From contig NC_085121.1 of assembly GCF_030269925.1 (NCBI RefSeq), positions 7,705,501 through 7,769,500 on the forward strand: a stretch of 64,000 bases of DNA, in the 5' to 3' direction. This DNA comes from Bombyx mori (taxonomy: Eukaryota > Arthropoda > Insecta > Lepidoptera > Bombycidae). A program made the translations under genes and the position numbers. The notes below the pieces were generated by a model that worked only from the letters and a program-made list of their open reading frames with translations, ran no database searches and had not been told where the DNA came from. Shown here in pieces: positions 1-12,164 of the stretch (positions are counted from its first letter, which is position 1; each line of letters begins with the position of its first letter).

Positions 1-1779
1 TTTTTCGTATTCTCAAAATGTACATCGAACACAATCAGTAGACGATATCATATTATATATTTTACTCTTGTCAACGGAACTTTGGCAACTCTTTAGTATA
101 CACGTTTCATGTGACTGAGCCAAATATGTTCGGTAGTTCAATGGTTAATTATTCTTTTGTCATTTACTAAACGTCATCACATGGCCAACGCCTTTATGAG
201 ATTTATTAGGAAACATTTGTATTTTCAACACTGGAAATGGTGCTCTGGAATTAAACACCCTCTGTGATATATCAGCGCTTGGAAACGAGATTTAAGAATA
301 TATTAAATAGAAAATATGTATAATTGTCAACTCCTTCATATCACTCGAAGTACGAGTACCTACGAAAGACAGATTGTTCTCAGACTCTCAGTACTTGCAA
401 CCCCTAGGAAAATAGCTATTAGAAACTTGGCCTAAAGGTCTAGGAGATACCAGGCCATAAACTCCAAAAAAAAAAGCTATCAGAAACTCAACATTCCACA
501 TCCCTCTGCTCCAATAGTGGACCGATTTTAATACATCATTAAAACTTGACAGTAATTATTACCATATAATTATTTAAACATCGACGAGTAACAGTTCAGT
601 CGTCAGTGACCACGAAAACTGTAACGTAAAAATCAGAAATAAGAAAATTAAAATAATAAACGAGAAATTAAGCCGTAAAAGTAGTTTTAGTTATGTCTAC
701 GACTTGCATATGCTGAAGAAAATTTCGGTATTAATACTTTTTTAAAGATACAGTACAAATAGTGGACCCTTTTCGTAATTTTAGAAAGGACCTAAATCTC
801 ATATTTATTCTGAAAAAGCCTCGAAATATACTGCTGTATCGGTAGAATATTATTTATTAGTCCAGTTTCATTAACAGGGGAACAATTTTATAGGTAAGTT
901 AAGTCCAAAAGGAGTCCCCTTACAGGGAAAGTTTTTGATGAGATGGTCTGATCTCATAAATAATAATCGATTAATACTTTTAGAGAGTAAACCTCGTTTC
1001 GGATATAGTTCCATGGTGCATTAGCAAATGTTAAAATAACGTGTTACTTATTAATTAAATAAGATATGTTACCTACCGACGTGGTATTCGTGCGTTCCGT
1101 TTTGAAGGAATAAGAAGCCGTATCAAAATACTATTCAGACTTCAATCTATGTCTCAAGGTTGACATTCGCTGTTAAAACCAAATCTAACGCGAGCTCTTC
1201 ATTACATTTAATTAGGTTTCATACTTTAGTGCATTTAATGCTGTAAAAAGAAAGCGTTAGAGGATATTGTCAAAACATTTTTGGAGTTCCGAGATAATAC
1301 AGACAGGTTATAGTTTATTGTATTTAAGGGGCTTGTCCGACATATATTTTATCGTAGTATTGGCATCGTCAACACCGAAGTAAAATTCGTATTTTTTCTG
1401 CATACTTTGTGTAGTTAACGATGACTATATCATAATATTTTTAGACACGGTTGATTAGATATGAATACCATCAATGCTATTAACAGTTTAGATAATGTAA
1501 CTGCTTTATGCGTTCAATAAAGCGGTAATTTTTTGAAACAGATAAGCTAATCCACTTGTTACTCATTTGATTCAAGCCGAATTTACTTTCACAGATAAAC
1601 ATCGAAAAATACCGTAATAATTTATTGTTCTAGATTTACGGACTACGAGCTCATGGCCACGTTGCGATCTGATCTCGAAGTCTCAATTGTAGTGGACCGC
1701 GACTGATAAACTACGACTTCTACTATAAAACCGCTAAATGTGTAACTTGCAGACCAGTATATATTACTGCTTTGTGGCA
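1..1779. other. AT-rich non-coding stretch, no gene seen
   Basis: No long open frame or recognisable exon. Bases 598-730 resemble a stretch near 27940-28120 (shared words such as CGTAAAAGTAGTT and GAAGAAAAT), so part of it is probably an old dispersed repeat. Confidence 0.5.
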
Positions 1780-1968
1780 GATTTTTTTTTTCTTATTCCT
1801 GTCGAATCATTGGTAGCCTAAATGGCTATTCCAATTATTATGCCCGGACAAATAGATGAGCTTACGGCTTCAAAATAGGCCTGAGAGAATTGCTAACACT
1901 GACTCTAGCAAGAGTAGTACTTCGCCGAATTTACCATTGGATTGAAATCGTAAACCATTGAGAAGATC
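1780..1968 (-). repeat. Retroelement 3'-tail fragment, 'GAGAAGATCCGGCGAG' family
   Basis: A T-run at 1783 followed by a 190 bp diverged stretch that matches, in the same order, the fragments at 19525-19720 and 45093-45480. Shared landmarks are the 'agatgagctta', 'ttgctaacac', 'ctagcaagag' and 'gagaagatcc' words. The T-run is a poly(A) tail read from the other strand, so the element lies on the minus strand. The source LINE family was not identified. Confidence 0.6.
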
Positions 1969-1974
1969 CCCACT

Positions 1975-2396
1975 TCGATAAAGCGGCACGACACGAGAAC
2001 CCTTTCATCGTGGCCGCCGGTAACTACATTCGCGATCCTGCGGAAAGAATGGAAAGCAGTCGACGTCGCCCCAAACACGTCATCTCGGATCCTCCCGATC
2101 CACTAACGGTGCTTCTAGGTACTTCAAGCAACGGTCACCGTTCTTGTCGAACCCGTCGCTTGCGACGAAGGGCTCGACGAGTAAATTAACCCTCAGACAC
2201 AGCCCACTGAGTTTCTCGCCGGATCTTCTCAGTGGGTCGCGTTTCCATCCGGTGGTAGATTCTGCGAAGCACGGCTCTTGCTAGGGTTCGTGTTAGCAAC
2301 GTCGTCAGGTTTGAGCCCCGTGAGCTCACCTACTAGTTAAGGTTACGCTGGAATAGCCTCTCAAGGCTACCAGCTTAGGTAGGAAAAAAAAAGAGA
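1975..2396 (+). repeat. Retroelement 3'-tail fragment, 'GAGAAGATCCGGCGAG' family, plus orientation
   Basis: GC-rich 420 bp block ending in poly(A) (2383-2391). It carries the family core 'gagtttctcgccggatcttctcagtgggtcgcg' split over 2209-2242, then 'cttgctagggttcgtgttagcaac' and 'gtgagctcacctac'. The same order occurs at 12165-12560 and 23495-23806. It abuts an opposite-strand copy at 1780-1968, so the two form a head-to-head pair. Confidence 0.65.
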
Positions 2397-2800
2397 AGAT
2401 CCGGCGAGACACTGAGTAGGTTGTGGGCTAGGCAGAAATAAAAGCGCACTCCACTGTCGATTTTTTTAAAACCGTTATTAGACACCTATAGCCCTATAGG
2501 CAGCCTTAGTGACCCTGGTAACCATACTCGTACTCGTCAAACAGTTCGGCGCATAACATAACCTATAATATCAGCGCGCTGAGTTTTTCTTTGGATCATC
2601 TCAGCAGGTCGCGATTCCAATCCGGTAGAAGATAGATTCGCAAAGCTGCCCTTGAGCTGTTAGGTCCCCTTTGAAGGCGCTGGGGCAGCTGTTATTTAAT
2701 CTCACACCTCCTGGTTGTGCCCGTGTTCGTCCACCTGGTTAAACTGGAAATGTCCCCGATCCAACATTGATCCTTTCATATTAAAAAAACACGCAGAAGA
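2397..2800 (+). repeat. Further degraded fragments of the same retroelement family
   Basis: Bases 2397-2430 read as the family core in minus orientation. Bases 2575-2790 read as a diverged plus copy ('ggatcatctcagcaggtcgcgattcc', then 'ctcctggttgtgcccg' and 'ctggttaaactgg', also seen at 36480-36600). No coding frame of note. Confidence 0.45.
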
Positions 2801-4093
2801 TGTTGGTACATATTCATACGGACTCATTATGCCTCCTGTCACCAGTTTCATTAATTGAATCGAATTTAAATTAATTACGTCAATTGATGTTTTTTTCCGT
2901 CTTCGTTTTATTACACGATGGTATTCCTTCATTGTGGAAATCGTTTCTAAACACGTGCTCCATACCTTTCTGCGTTGAAATATTTGTACCTACCAGAGGA
3001 TTTGAATGATATAGATGTACCAATCTAAACGTCATTTACAATACAAAATTTAGTTTATGTTCATTTGTTCACGATTTATAAGGCCATTGGCGCTTCCTCT
3101 TCATCAATTTATATTTTAAATGGTCATAGTGAGATACTTTGATTATTCCGGTACTTGCATTAAACGAGCTCAATCAAATAGACGAAGATAAGTTAATACG
3201 CCCTTGCCTGAAGGGCATTTCTAATTTGCGGACACTTCATAGGGCTACAGAATAACAAAACAACGTTGAACTTTTGTAACCTTGGTCGTGCAAAGAAATT
3301 TGACGAATTTGTATATAAACAGCTCCTTATTATTTTTATCCATTTTTAAAATTATAAAAACGTACAAGATAATTGAAAACACTTCATTGACGCATGCGTG
3401 AAATCTATTGATTCGTCCTACGCCGATTCTCTCTCATGACGCTCTCAGAAAGATGTTATCTGCTCGACTGTATAACGGAGAGCTCTCAAATGGGGACAAG
3501 CGACCTTGGTTATGCTGATTTGTAACAGGGGATACAAATCAATGAAGCGTGTTTAGTAAACGTTAATGACGTCTCAGCGTTAATTGCTTGTAAAGACGAG
3601 GTCTCTGTGAAGCTAAGAAACGTTTAGACTACACTCTGTAGAGTTTTGTGTAAAATTAATACACTTGCCTGCACCCAGGTCACATGACATCATACGCAAT
3701 CTCAGAATAACTATCCGTCGCGTCTAATTATAATCTACCAAAACTGGATTTACCTATTGGCAAAATATTCTAACATATTACAGGTTACTTGACGATGCAA
3801 TATTGAAGCAGCAATTTATAGCATTTTTATACACATTTCAGATGTTCGTGCATTAACAATTAGGTATATTAAGTAAGGAATGCCTTCGAAGTACAACGTG
3901 CATTTTGTGTCGCTAATCGTTACGTAATCAGAATAACCCAATATTTCTGTAGAATAGGGATTGATTGACATTGTTATTTGATACAAAACTGGGCAAAGTA
4001 GCTATAAAAGTCACTGACCGCAACTGTACATACGTATAAGTATTGAACGCCTAGAAACCTACTTCAACATTAGTGTTGTATTTGTCTACACAG
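2801..4093. other. Non-coding, no gene seen
   Basis: AT-rich sequence without a convincing exon, RNA gene or repeat that I can place. A 76-codon minus-strand frame at 2702-2932 has no recognisable motif and was not called. Confidence 0.4.
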
Positions 4094-4677
4094 TTTTAGA
4101 ACCTAATTATTATCTTCTTTTTCTCCACCTTACCGCACTAGGTGGGGTAGGCACAGCTAATTTTTCTCTTCCATTCTCTTCTATCAACCGTCATCTCAAT
4201 ACTCACTTCTCTCTCTCTCATATCGTAATTCACACACTCTATCCATGTTTTCTTCGGTCGACCTCTTCCCTCTCTACCTTGCTCTACCATTTCCATACAT
4301 CTCCTAGTCACATGCATCTTCTCTACGCATCACATGTCCATACCACGCTAACCGTCCGCTCGTTAATTTGTTGTTTACCGGGGCCACTTTCACACTTCCT
4401 CTGATATACTCATTCTTTATCTTATCCATTTTTGTCACTCCACACATCCATCTCAACATTCGCATGTCTGCCGCATGCACTCATGCCCATTTCCATATAT
4501 CTCCTAGTCGAGGCTTGTGGAGAGTATTAAGCGGTAGGCAGCGGCTTGGCTCTGCCCTTGGCATTGCTGAAGTCCATGGGTGACGGTAACCACTCACCAT
4601 CAGGTGGGCCGTATGCTCGTCTGCCTACAAAGGCAATAAAAAAAAAAATCACATGCATTCTAGAACCTAATTATTAT
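4094..4677 (+). mobile_element. Retroposed repeat with 17 bp target duplication, carrying a nested LINE tail
   Basis: The 17-mer TAGAACCTAATTATTAT occurs at 4097-4113 and exactly again at 4661-4677, the signature of a target-site duplication around an insertion at 4114-4660. The insert starts with a pyrimidine-rich repeat ('cttctttttctccacc') related to 58985-59210. Inside it, 4502-4650 is the 3' end of the jockey-type LINE (GGCAATAAAA plus poly(A)), placed within the motif 'ctcctagtc/acatgcat', which occurs uninterrupted at about 4300. This is therefore an insertion within an insertion. Confidence 0.65.
4502..4650 (+). mobile_element. Truncated jockey-type LINE 3' end, nested
   Basis: About 150 bp matching the reverse complement of the 3' end of the large LINE at 4695-8254 (from 'ggcttgtggagagtatta' to 'gcctacaaaggcaataaaa'). 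It is 5'-truncated and ends in poly(A), as expected for target-primed reverse transcription that stopped early. It lies only 45 bp from the large copy and in opposite orientation. Confidence 0.8.
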
Positions 4678-4748
4678 AAATATATATATATATATTTTTT
4701 ATTGCCTTTGTAGGCAGACGGGCATACGGCCCACCTGATGGTGAGTGG

Positions 4749-6935
4749 TTACCGTCGCCCATGGACTTCAGCAATGCAAGGGGCAGAGCCAAGTCGCTGC
4801 CTACCGCTTAATACTCTCCACAAGCCTCGTTTGAAGAAGGACATGTCATAGCGCTCGGGAAACACCGTGGAGGGGAGCTCATTCCATAGCCGGATGGTAC
4901 GTGGCAAAAAAGATCTCTGGAAACGCACTGTGGATGACCGCAGCGGCTCCAGGTAGTATGGATGAACTCTACTCCGGTGGCGGGCGGTGCGATGGTAAAA
5001 ACGAGATGCTGGTATCATCTCGAACAATTCCTCAGAGCACTCCCCATGGAACATATGGTATAAAATACAGAGGGAACCGAAGTCCCTCCGCAGACCCAGA
5101 GGCTCGAAACGATCCGAGAGAATGGGATTATCGACAATCCGAACGGCCCTCCTCTGTATGGAGTCAAATGGAAGAAGCTGGTATTTGGGAGCCCCGGCCC
5201 AGAGATGGGAGCAGTACTCCATGCGAGGCCGGACTTGTGCTTTATAAAGCAAAAGTCTTTGTCCAGGCGTGAAGTACCGCTTCGCTCTGTTGAGGACTCC
5301 CAGCATTTTGGACGCCAACTTGGCTTTGCCTTCCAAATGACTCCGAAACTGGACATCGCTCGAAATGTCGACCCCAAGTATCCCGATACTCTCGGAAGGT
5401 TGCAGGGATACTCCTTGGAATTGCGGCGCCATGACAAAGGGGTCCTTCTTCGCAGTGAACGCGCAAACTTGTGTCTTTATCGGGTTGAATTGAACCAAGT
5501 TCAATTCACCCCATTCGGAGACTCGCCCCAGAGAGTTCTCCACTTCAGACACAAGTTTTGATCGTCTCTCTTGCACCGCGCTCCGAGAAAGACTCTGATG
5601 GCCGATATATCGCGCATCCCCCGTGCTGTCATCCGCATAGCAATGCATGCCATCAATAGACAGCATGTCATTGATATACAGGATGAAAAGCGTGGGGGAG
5701 AGCACCGAACCTTGTGGAACGCCAGCGTTAATGGTCATGGTATCAGAACAGTCACCGTCTACAACGACCGTGACGCTCCGCCCATCCAAAAAGCTAGCGA
5801 TCCACTTGCAGAGACCCTCGGGGATTCCGTAAGATGGTAGCTTCGATAGAAGTACCCTATGCCAGACCCTGTCGAAGGCCTTCGCGATATCAAGGCTCAC
5901 AGCAAGAGCCTCGCCCTTGCTCTCCAAGGCTTCAGCCCACCTGTGAGTAAGGTATACAAGAAGATCACCAGCTGAGCGACCGTGACGGAAACCGTACTGT
6001 CGGTCACTGATCAGCTGGCGATCTTCAAGATACTTCAAGAGTTGTGTATTTATTATTCGCTCCATCACCTTGGAAAGCAAGGAAGTTATCGCGATAGGCC
6101 TGTAGCTCGATGGGTCCGACCGGTCACCCTTCTTGGGGATAGGGTGGACGTGGGCGGTCTTCCATGAAGACGGAACCCTGTTAGTGCAATAAGAGAGGCG
6201 ATACAAACGCGTTAGCGCAGGTGTCAGCTCAGGGGCGCACGTTTTCAAAACCACTGCGGGGATGCCGTCTGGCCCACTCGACTTATGGACGTCCAGGAGT
6301 CGGAGCTCCCGCCTGACTGCACACTGTGTGAAGCAGATATCCGGCAGGGAGCTATCACACCGGGGGATGCTCGGTGGTGTGGCACCCCCGTCGTCCACAG
6401 TCGAGTTCGAGGCGAAGAGTTTGACCAGAAGGTCAGCCTTCTCTTTCGCGCTGTGGGCCAGATTGTCATCGGACTTGCGCAGTGGTGGGAGACTTGACCT
6501 GCAAAAGTTTCCTTCTGCAGCTTTGGCGAGCGACCAAAAAGCACGGCTCCCAGAGGGATAGCTCTTCAATCGCTCGCCAACTCTAGCCACGTGCTCCGAC
6601 TTCGCCTTGGCAATTACCTTCTTGTAGGACCTGGAAGCGGCGTTATATTTCCGCCTTTCCCCTGAGATGTTAGGATCCCGACGTCTCCTGGCATTATCCC
6701 ATGTCACGTATGCGGACCGCTTGAGGTGTGCAGCATCCCTGCTGGCATTGTTATACCAGGGTCTGCTGCGACCCCCAACGGGCACTTTAGAGGAGGGAAT
6801 AAACAATTCCATCCCCTGGAGCACCACGTCTTTAAGACGGTCCGCACAGACGTCAGGATCAGCAGAGGAAAAGCAGAACCGCCCCCATGGGTAGGATGCG
6901 TAAAATTCACGCAATCCATCCCAATCTGCTGACAT
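4749..6935 (-). pseudogene. LINE ORF2 reverse transcriptase domain (728-codon open frame)
   Basis: The frame carries the reverse transcriptase core in order: the fingers region 'SSYRPIAITSLLSK' near residue 278, motif A 'AFDRVW' near 353, 'GVPQGSVLSP' near 405, and the catalytic 'CYADD' near 432. It ends with the C-terminal region typical of jockey-type elements ('YCSHLWAG', '[10 protein letters not shown]'). The product would copy element RNA at a nicked target. It is open throughout, but upstream it is out of register with the endonuclease frame by one base near 7028. The first methionine is therefore arbitrary and the domain should be fused to the endonuclease in an intact element. Confidence 0.85.
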
Positions 6936-6959
6936 ATACCGCCAAACTCTTCGATACCC

Positions 6960-7978
6960 GGTCGTCGTTCGACGATCAGGACGAGAGAGTGGTACGGCAG
7001 CACGAATAAGGCAGTGATCAGACGATCCAAGCGAGCGTCGACCACCACACTGTATCCGGCCGGATCTGTGGTCAGCAGAAGGTCCAACAAAGAAGGCTCG
7101 TGCCCCTCGATATCTGGGACACGGGTGGGCTGTGTCACCAGCTGGGAGAAGCCGTAGGCCAAGGCGAAATCGTAGGCAGTCCGACCCGGGAGGTCAGTGG
7201 TTCTGGATCCCAACCACTCTTGGTGGTGAGCGTTAAAGTCTCCAAGAACCACCACCTCCGCAGATGGGTACTGCTCAAGCACGCGGTTAGTCTCCTCTTG
7301 CACATGCTCAAACAGAGCTGAACCTGCATCACTGCTGTGGGACCTGTACAGGCACGCGTAGATTCGGCTACGGCCCCCGTGATCTACGCGCAGCCACAAG
7401 AGGGACAGGTCCCGTTGTTCGAGGCCCCGAAGACGGCGACAACAGACATCAGCCCGGACGAATACGCACACCCCGGCTTTACGCAGGAAGTTGTGCTCCA
7501 ATACGTAGCCGGGGTATTCAAGGTATGAGGTATCATCCGGAGCAGATATCTGTGTCTCCGTTAAAAAAAGCAGGGCAGGCTGCGCCGTCTCAAGGTGGTG
7601 GTGTACGGCGTCAAGGTTGCTATGTAGGCCCCTGACATTGCTGAAATCCACATTAAATGTGGAATGGGGAACCGCCTGTGAAACCCTTTTCTTTTTCTTT
7701 GTCGACTTCATGATTTTAAATTTTCGGAGAGTAGGATTAGGAGAGGTAGGATGTTGGAGGTGAGATCGAGGCAACACCTGAATGAAGCGCGGAACATAGT
7801 ACATGCTCGACCTCTGGTTGCGTGAGAGACTGACGCAGGGCATGGAAGGGCCCCCAGTCCACTCTGCGTGCGATCGCCGGAATCCACTCCGGTCTCCGAC
7901 TCCGGCACGACGACCGCACGACAGGATTTTACACCGGTTGGCGGGACAGCTTCCCGGGGCGGAGTTTAGTAGAGACAC
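6960..7978 (-). pseudogene. LINE ORF2 endonuclease domain (apurinic-endonuclease-like), frameshifted at its end
   Basis: The open frame at 7978-6704 encodes an exonuclease-endonuclease-phosphatase type domain: 'NVRGLHSN' at the start of the fold, the 'FLTET' strand with the metal-binding Glu, 'VLGDFNAHH' with the catalytic Asp/Asn, and 'LLDLLLTT'. The final 'SDH' motif is not in this frame. It appears in the reverse transcriptase frame around 7010-7025, so a one-base loss near 7028-7032 separates the two. The real start is probably inside the frame near the KSTKKKK stretch. Neighbouring short frames on the other strand are shadows. Confidence 0.8.
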
Positions 7979-8429
7979 CCGGGTTCAGATCCCCTACTGA
8001 ACGGCGGGCGGCAGCGGGTACCGTTTCACTGGGTCTCCCTATACCCCCGTCAAACAATCACGCCCCGTGAGTTCGCACGCACGTCTGCTCCGCAAGTTCC
8101 AGGCGTCACCAAGACTCACCCCCAACAAGGAAGGGGAAAGGAAAGGGATAGAACTGGCTCTCCAACCCACACGCCGGAACACAGCTAGGCTATTTGGCGG
8201 CGGACTCTAGTTGGAGGGTGGTCGCCAGCCAGTCGGACTAGGTCCTACCACCGGTTAAAATATTTAACAATATTATGTCATTATATGAATATTATCAAGT
8301 CAATAAATAGTCAAGACCAACCTATTAAACAAGTTGTGAATATGATTTATATGCTTGATTAGTATTTGGGGTCATGCTGTAAAATCTAAAAAGTAATCCA
8401 GATTAATCTTATACCTTTAAACGAGCAAT

Positions 8430-8708
8430 TCTTGTATATATATATATAAAATCTGAATCTCGGAAACGGCTCCAACGATTTTCATAAAATTTAGTATACA
8501 GGGGATTTCGGGGGCGATAAATCGATCTAGCTACGATTTATTTTCACAAAATGTTGTTTTTTCGTGTTTTCAATAATCAACTCTTCCCGACATCGATTGG
8601 CGAATAATAATACTATTTTTCTTAATTGAGGGCAACTAACCGCTTTAAAGATACAACAAGATGGCGTTAATAAATTTAAAAAAAGAGCAAAGCTCGGTCA
8701 TCATCTAG
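8430..8708 (+). mobile_element. Short Helitron-like element
   Basis: It starts TC with an (AT)n-rich 5' end followed by 'ctcggaaacggctccaacg', and ends with a small GAGC/GCTC hairpin, then CTAG followed by T. TC start, 3' hairpin and CTRR end next to T are Helitron hallmarks. No coding capacity, so non-autonomous. Confidence 0.45.
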
Positions 8709-9505
8709 TGTTTTTTTAAATTCGTTATTATAATTTACTATCAATCTATTTATATTCAAAATACTCGACTCTGTAATACAAGATCAAATAATTGCATTCT
8801 TTAAGTTGAAGATTTACCCATCGTTTGATTCTTTGTTAGTAAACGTTTACTGTTGAGCTCTCAGTTTTTGAAACGTCAGCGTAGAGTTCGTTTGAAGGTC
8901 GTTTAGGATATCCTCAGGCGTCGCTTTGTCTGTCCACGCTATTTTTCTGAGGGTTGTTCACCTTACGTAGGACATACATTCATTCATTCGAACGCAAAAA
9001 TATCCAAACAAGGCTATTTACGGATTCAATTACAAATACAAATATTCAATACTATTCCTGACTATCCTTTCCTCATTGTGAATACTTTTAATTGAATTAG
9101 TTAAGTATAACTAACGTGACCATTTATTATTTTTGTCAAAGCGTGTTTTACAAATATTTTCTTATAGAATATATTATAGAATAACAGAAAATAATCAAAG
9201 CACTAAACACAAAATAGTAGACATGAATTACTACAGCCGGAAAAGTGAAAGCCGTTTTTTTGTATTTGTGTTTCAAAATATCGGGTCTTGTTTTTAGATA
9301 CGTGTGGAACTCAGTACAAATGATTTATTTATATTTATTTTAATAATCAAAATAGCTTTAATTACGGCTAAATTAGCCCACACACAAACAAACACTTCTA
9401 GTTCTATGTTGAATTGAAAAATACATTTATCGTTTGGTCTGCTTGCAAAAGCGGGACGAATTCGGTCTCGCTGGGGACAACGGGACAGAATGCCCGAAAG
9501 TTGAA
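8709..9505. other. Non-coding, no gene seen
   Basis: AT-rich sequence with no exon-like or RNA-like structure that I can support. Confidence 0.4.
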
Positions 9506-9940
9506 GTCGTCGTGGCCTAAAGGATAAGACGTCCGGTGCATTCGTATCGAGCGATGCACCGGTGTTCGAATCCCGCTGGCGGGTACAAATTTTTCTAATG
9601 AAATACGTACTTAACAAATGTTCACGATTGACTTCCACGGTGAAGGAATAACATCGTGCAATAAAAATCAAACCCGCAAAATTATAATTTGCGTAATTAC
9701 TGGTGGTAGGACCTCTTGTGAGTCCGCACGGGTAGGTACCACCGTCCCGCCTATTTCTGCCGTGAAGCAGTAATGCGTTTCGGTTTGAAGGGTGGGGAAG
9801 CCGTTGTGACTATACTGAGACCTTAGAACTATATCTCAAGGTGTGTGGCGCATTTACGGTATAGATGTCTATGGACTCCAGTAATCACTTAACATCAGGT
9901 GGGCTGAGAGCTCGTCCACAAATCTAAGCAATAAAAAAAA
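9506..9940 (+). mobile_element. Full-length Bm1-type SINE (tRNA-derived)
   Basis: The head carries RNA polymerase III internal promoter boxes: an A-box-like 'tggcctaaagg' and a B box 'ggtgttcgaatccc' near 9560. The body word 'ggtggtaggacctcttgtgagtccgc' is split over 9701-9726. The end is 'caataaaaaaaaa'. The complete tRNA-like head makes this one of the best reference copies in the window, and most others are 5'-truncated. The name Bm1 is assigned from memory of the silkmoth family. Confidence 0.8.
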
Positions 9941-12164
9941 ATATATGCGGGACTGTCCCGCCCAAATCGGGACGTTTCGTTACGTTAAGTATAACCCAAA
10001 ACTTTTTAGTTATAGGTTTATTAAATTTAAATTCTAGGGACTTAATAACTTGTTTCCATTTCTTGAGGTCAGCTACGGATTATGAGAATCGTAGTCCGGC
10101 CGTAGATGTACGATGTACGCGACGTAGCAACAGAACACGTGTGTGTGCAAATTTGTTAAAATGTAACAAACGAATAGTTTATTGCTTAGTTGATTTTTTA
10201 CATAATGAGTAATATGTAACAGATGCACGTGTATTAAACGCAGAATTGCTTTAAATATGATAACGCTGTGTAGTACATACCTCGGGTCACGTACACAGCA
10301 ACTATAATAGCAACACTTTAAATATATCAAACGTTGCAAAACCTATGAAATACGATTAATAGGTTCAGCGTGGTGTACTTTTGATAAATTGCATAAATGA
10401 TGGACTTAATTAAAGAGTTGCTTTATTATGTTATAGAAGAGGCGGACTGTTAATTATTTAATAATGTGTTTTGATTTTTTCCCAAATCACTATCTTACGA
10501 TCTGTCAAGATTACGAAAGCAGCGAGGTTCATGCTGTCAGTTAAACTTTATAATAATTAGTATTCATAAAAAAGAAAAAAAAAAGATTCTGAATCGTTAA
10601 TTGTTCAAAAGAGAATTTTAACAAAGGCGCGTAAGTATTTTAAAAGTATTTTTGGAATCCCCGCAAACGGTTTTCGAAGGTTTCAAGGGTGACTAATTTC
10701 TCAATCTGACAAGTAAGAAAATAAATAGGCGGAGTAAGCTATTTAATGTTTTTTTCCCTTTTTTAAAGTTACGAGTTTACTAATTAATTTTTGTTTTAAT
10801 TGGACAAGGTTTATTTCTAAAAATATACTTGAATTAATTAGTAATACCATTCAAAATTCATCTATCATTCATGTTGATTTGGTCAAATAGCCATAAAGTG
10901 GTTAGATTTTAAGGATACTTTAACCTGTTCGGTTAGATTAGATCTGAAGGTATGAGCGAGCCACCTCGAGTTGCTACTACTTTCCTGTCATTCATTCTTC
11001 TCAACTACCCTTTGAGTGCGAAATATCGATAGATCGACACTCTATTTATGTGTATAAAGTGCGGAACGTCGGAATATCGACTATTGCGCAGTTTGATTAT
11101 AGGTATTTGGTATCAACCTGTATGGGCGTGTTTTAGCGCGCTCCTTTATATATTTATAAAACGTTTTTAATAACTTCATAACATTATTTAATAGTATTTT
11201 GCTGTGCTTTAGTTAGCTTAGATTTTTATTTATTTTTTAATTTTAAAGTTTTTCTTTTTCACAAATCCTTTAGAAATTTCTGCAAAATATGTGAAAATAA
11301 GCTAAACCCTTTTAGGGTTTATATGTATAAGTTCGCATCTGAATTAATGGAATAGTGCAAGGACTCACGGATGGATATCAGCATTCTGGCAATTATGTAC
11401 TCGGTTTGCACTGTAAGACAGACATTGTATAAATACTGGTCCAAACCAAATGAACCGACAGCTCGTCTGCCTATTTCAGCTAGTAAAAAATAAAAAATAT
11501 AAAACGCTAGTTGGAATAGTTTCAGCAGTCTTTTATTTTTAGTCAAAGTATAATTATTATTTTGGTGTTCAAGGCCAGTCTAGTCCAATTACTAACATGC
11601 TTTGTTAATTTAAAGAACGCTTTCATTACTTTTTTTTCGTGTTTCTTCTTCTTCTTGATAACACATATCTTTGTTTTATTTTCGATTTGTTCAGGATTAA
11701 GCGTCATATTTACAAGGATTGGGACAAAAAATTCTTAGAAATTAAATGTCGTAGTATAATGAGATGGTAGTGAATATTTAAAATCTATTGTCACTTGCTA
11801 ATGAATTGTCGCGACGCGGCGTTTCAATTACATTTTGTAATTTTTCCTTTTTTTTTTATTGCTTTTGAACCTTTACTTGGAGGTATCGCTATTCCGATCT
11901 TTTTGCCATTAAGTATTGCTTGCATGGTTTTCATTTATTACAACACAAAATTGAGAATTAGACGTTGTGCTTTGCAATGGACGGCTGGCGGAAATTGTCA
12001 TATCTGTGGTGTGAATAACCAATTAAAATCAGAAACTAGGTATTGCTGTCCGAACATCTGCGCCAGTAAAATAGAATACTTAAATAGGAAAACCATGAAT
12101 AGTTTCCATTTTCTACACTGTTTGTGAAATGTTTTCTTTTTTCATTTATTTAGCAGTTCTAAAA
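9941..12164. other. Intergenic AT-rich DNA, no confident gene
   Basis: No spliced gene seen. A 110-codon plus frame at 11795-12127 encodes a hydrophobic N-terminal half and a Cys-rich C-terminal half (CHICG, then RYCCPNIC). That spacing vaguely recalls the C-terminal Cys-rich domain of piggyBac-like transposases, but no catalytic region accompanies it. It is therefore noted here and not called as a gene. Confidence 0.35.

Larger units (their letters stand above)
4695..8254 (-). mobile_element. Jockey/CR1-like non-LTR retrotransposon, nearly full ORF2
   Basis: A GC-richer block bounded by AT-rich DNA on both sides. Read on the minus strand it has a roughly 275 bp untranslated leader, an endonuclease frame, a reverse transcriptase frame, a short 3' UTR with the tail signature GGCAATAAAA, and poly(A), next to a (TA)n run. 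No gag-like ORF1 with zinc knuckles is present, so it is either 5'-truncated or an ORF2-only type. Short copies of its tail recur at 4502, 19987, 26146, 36628, 43985 and 51502. Family placement (jockey superfamily) is from motif order and is not searched. Confidence 0.85.

Noticed and set aside
4901..7528. Plus-strand open frames of 60-123 codons across the LINE
   Set aside because: They are opposite-strand shadows of the GC-rich ORF2; none has its own motifs.
9506..9580. tRNA gene at the start of the Bm1-type element
   Set aside because: Same tRNA-like head is seen on several copies with a common body and poly(A); it is the SINE promoter.
11795..12127. 110-codon frame with Cys pairs, possibly a piggyBac C-terminal zinc domain
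   Set aside because: No catalytic region, no flanking TTAA-bounded repeats seen, and the Cys spacing does not fit well.
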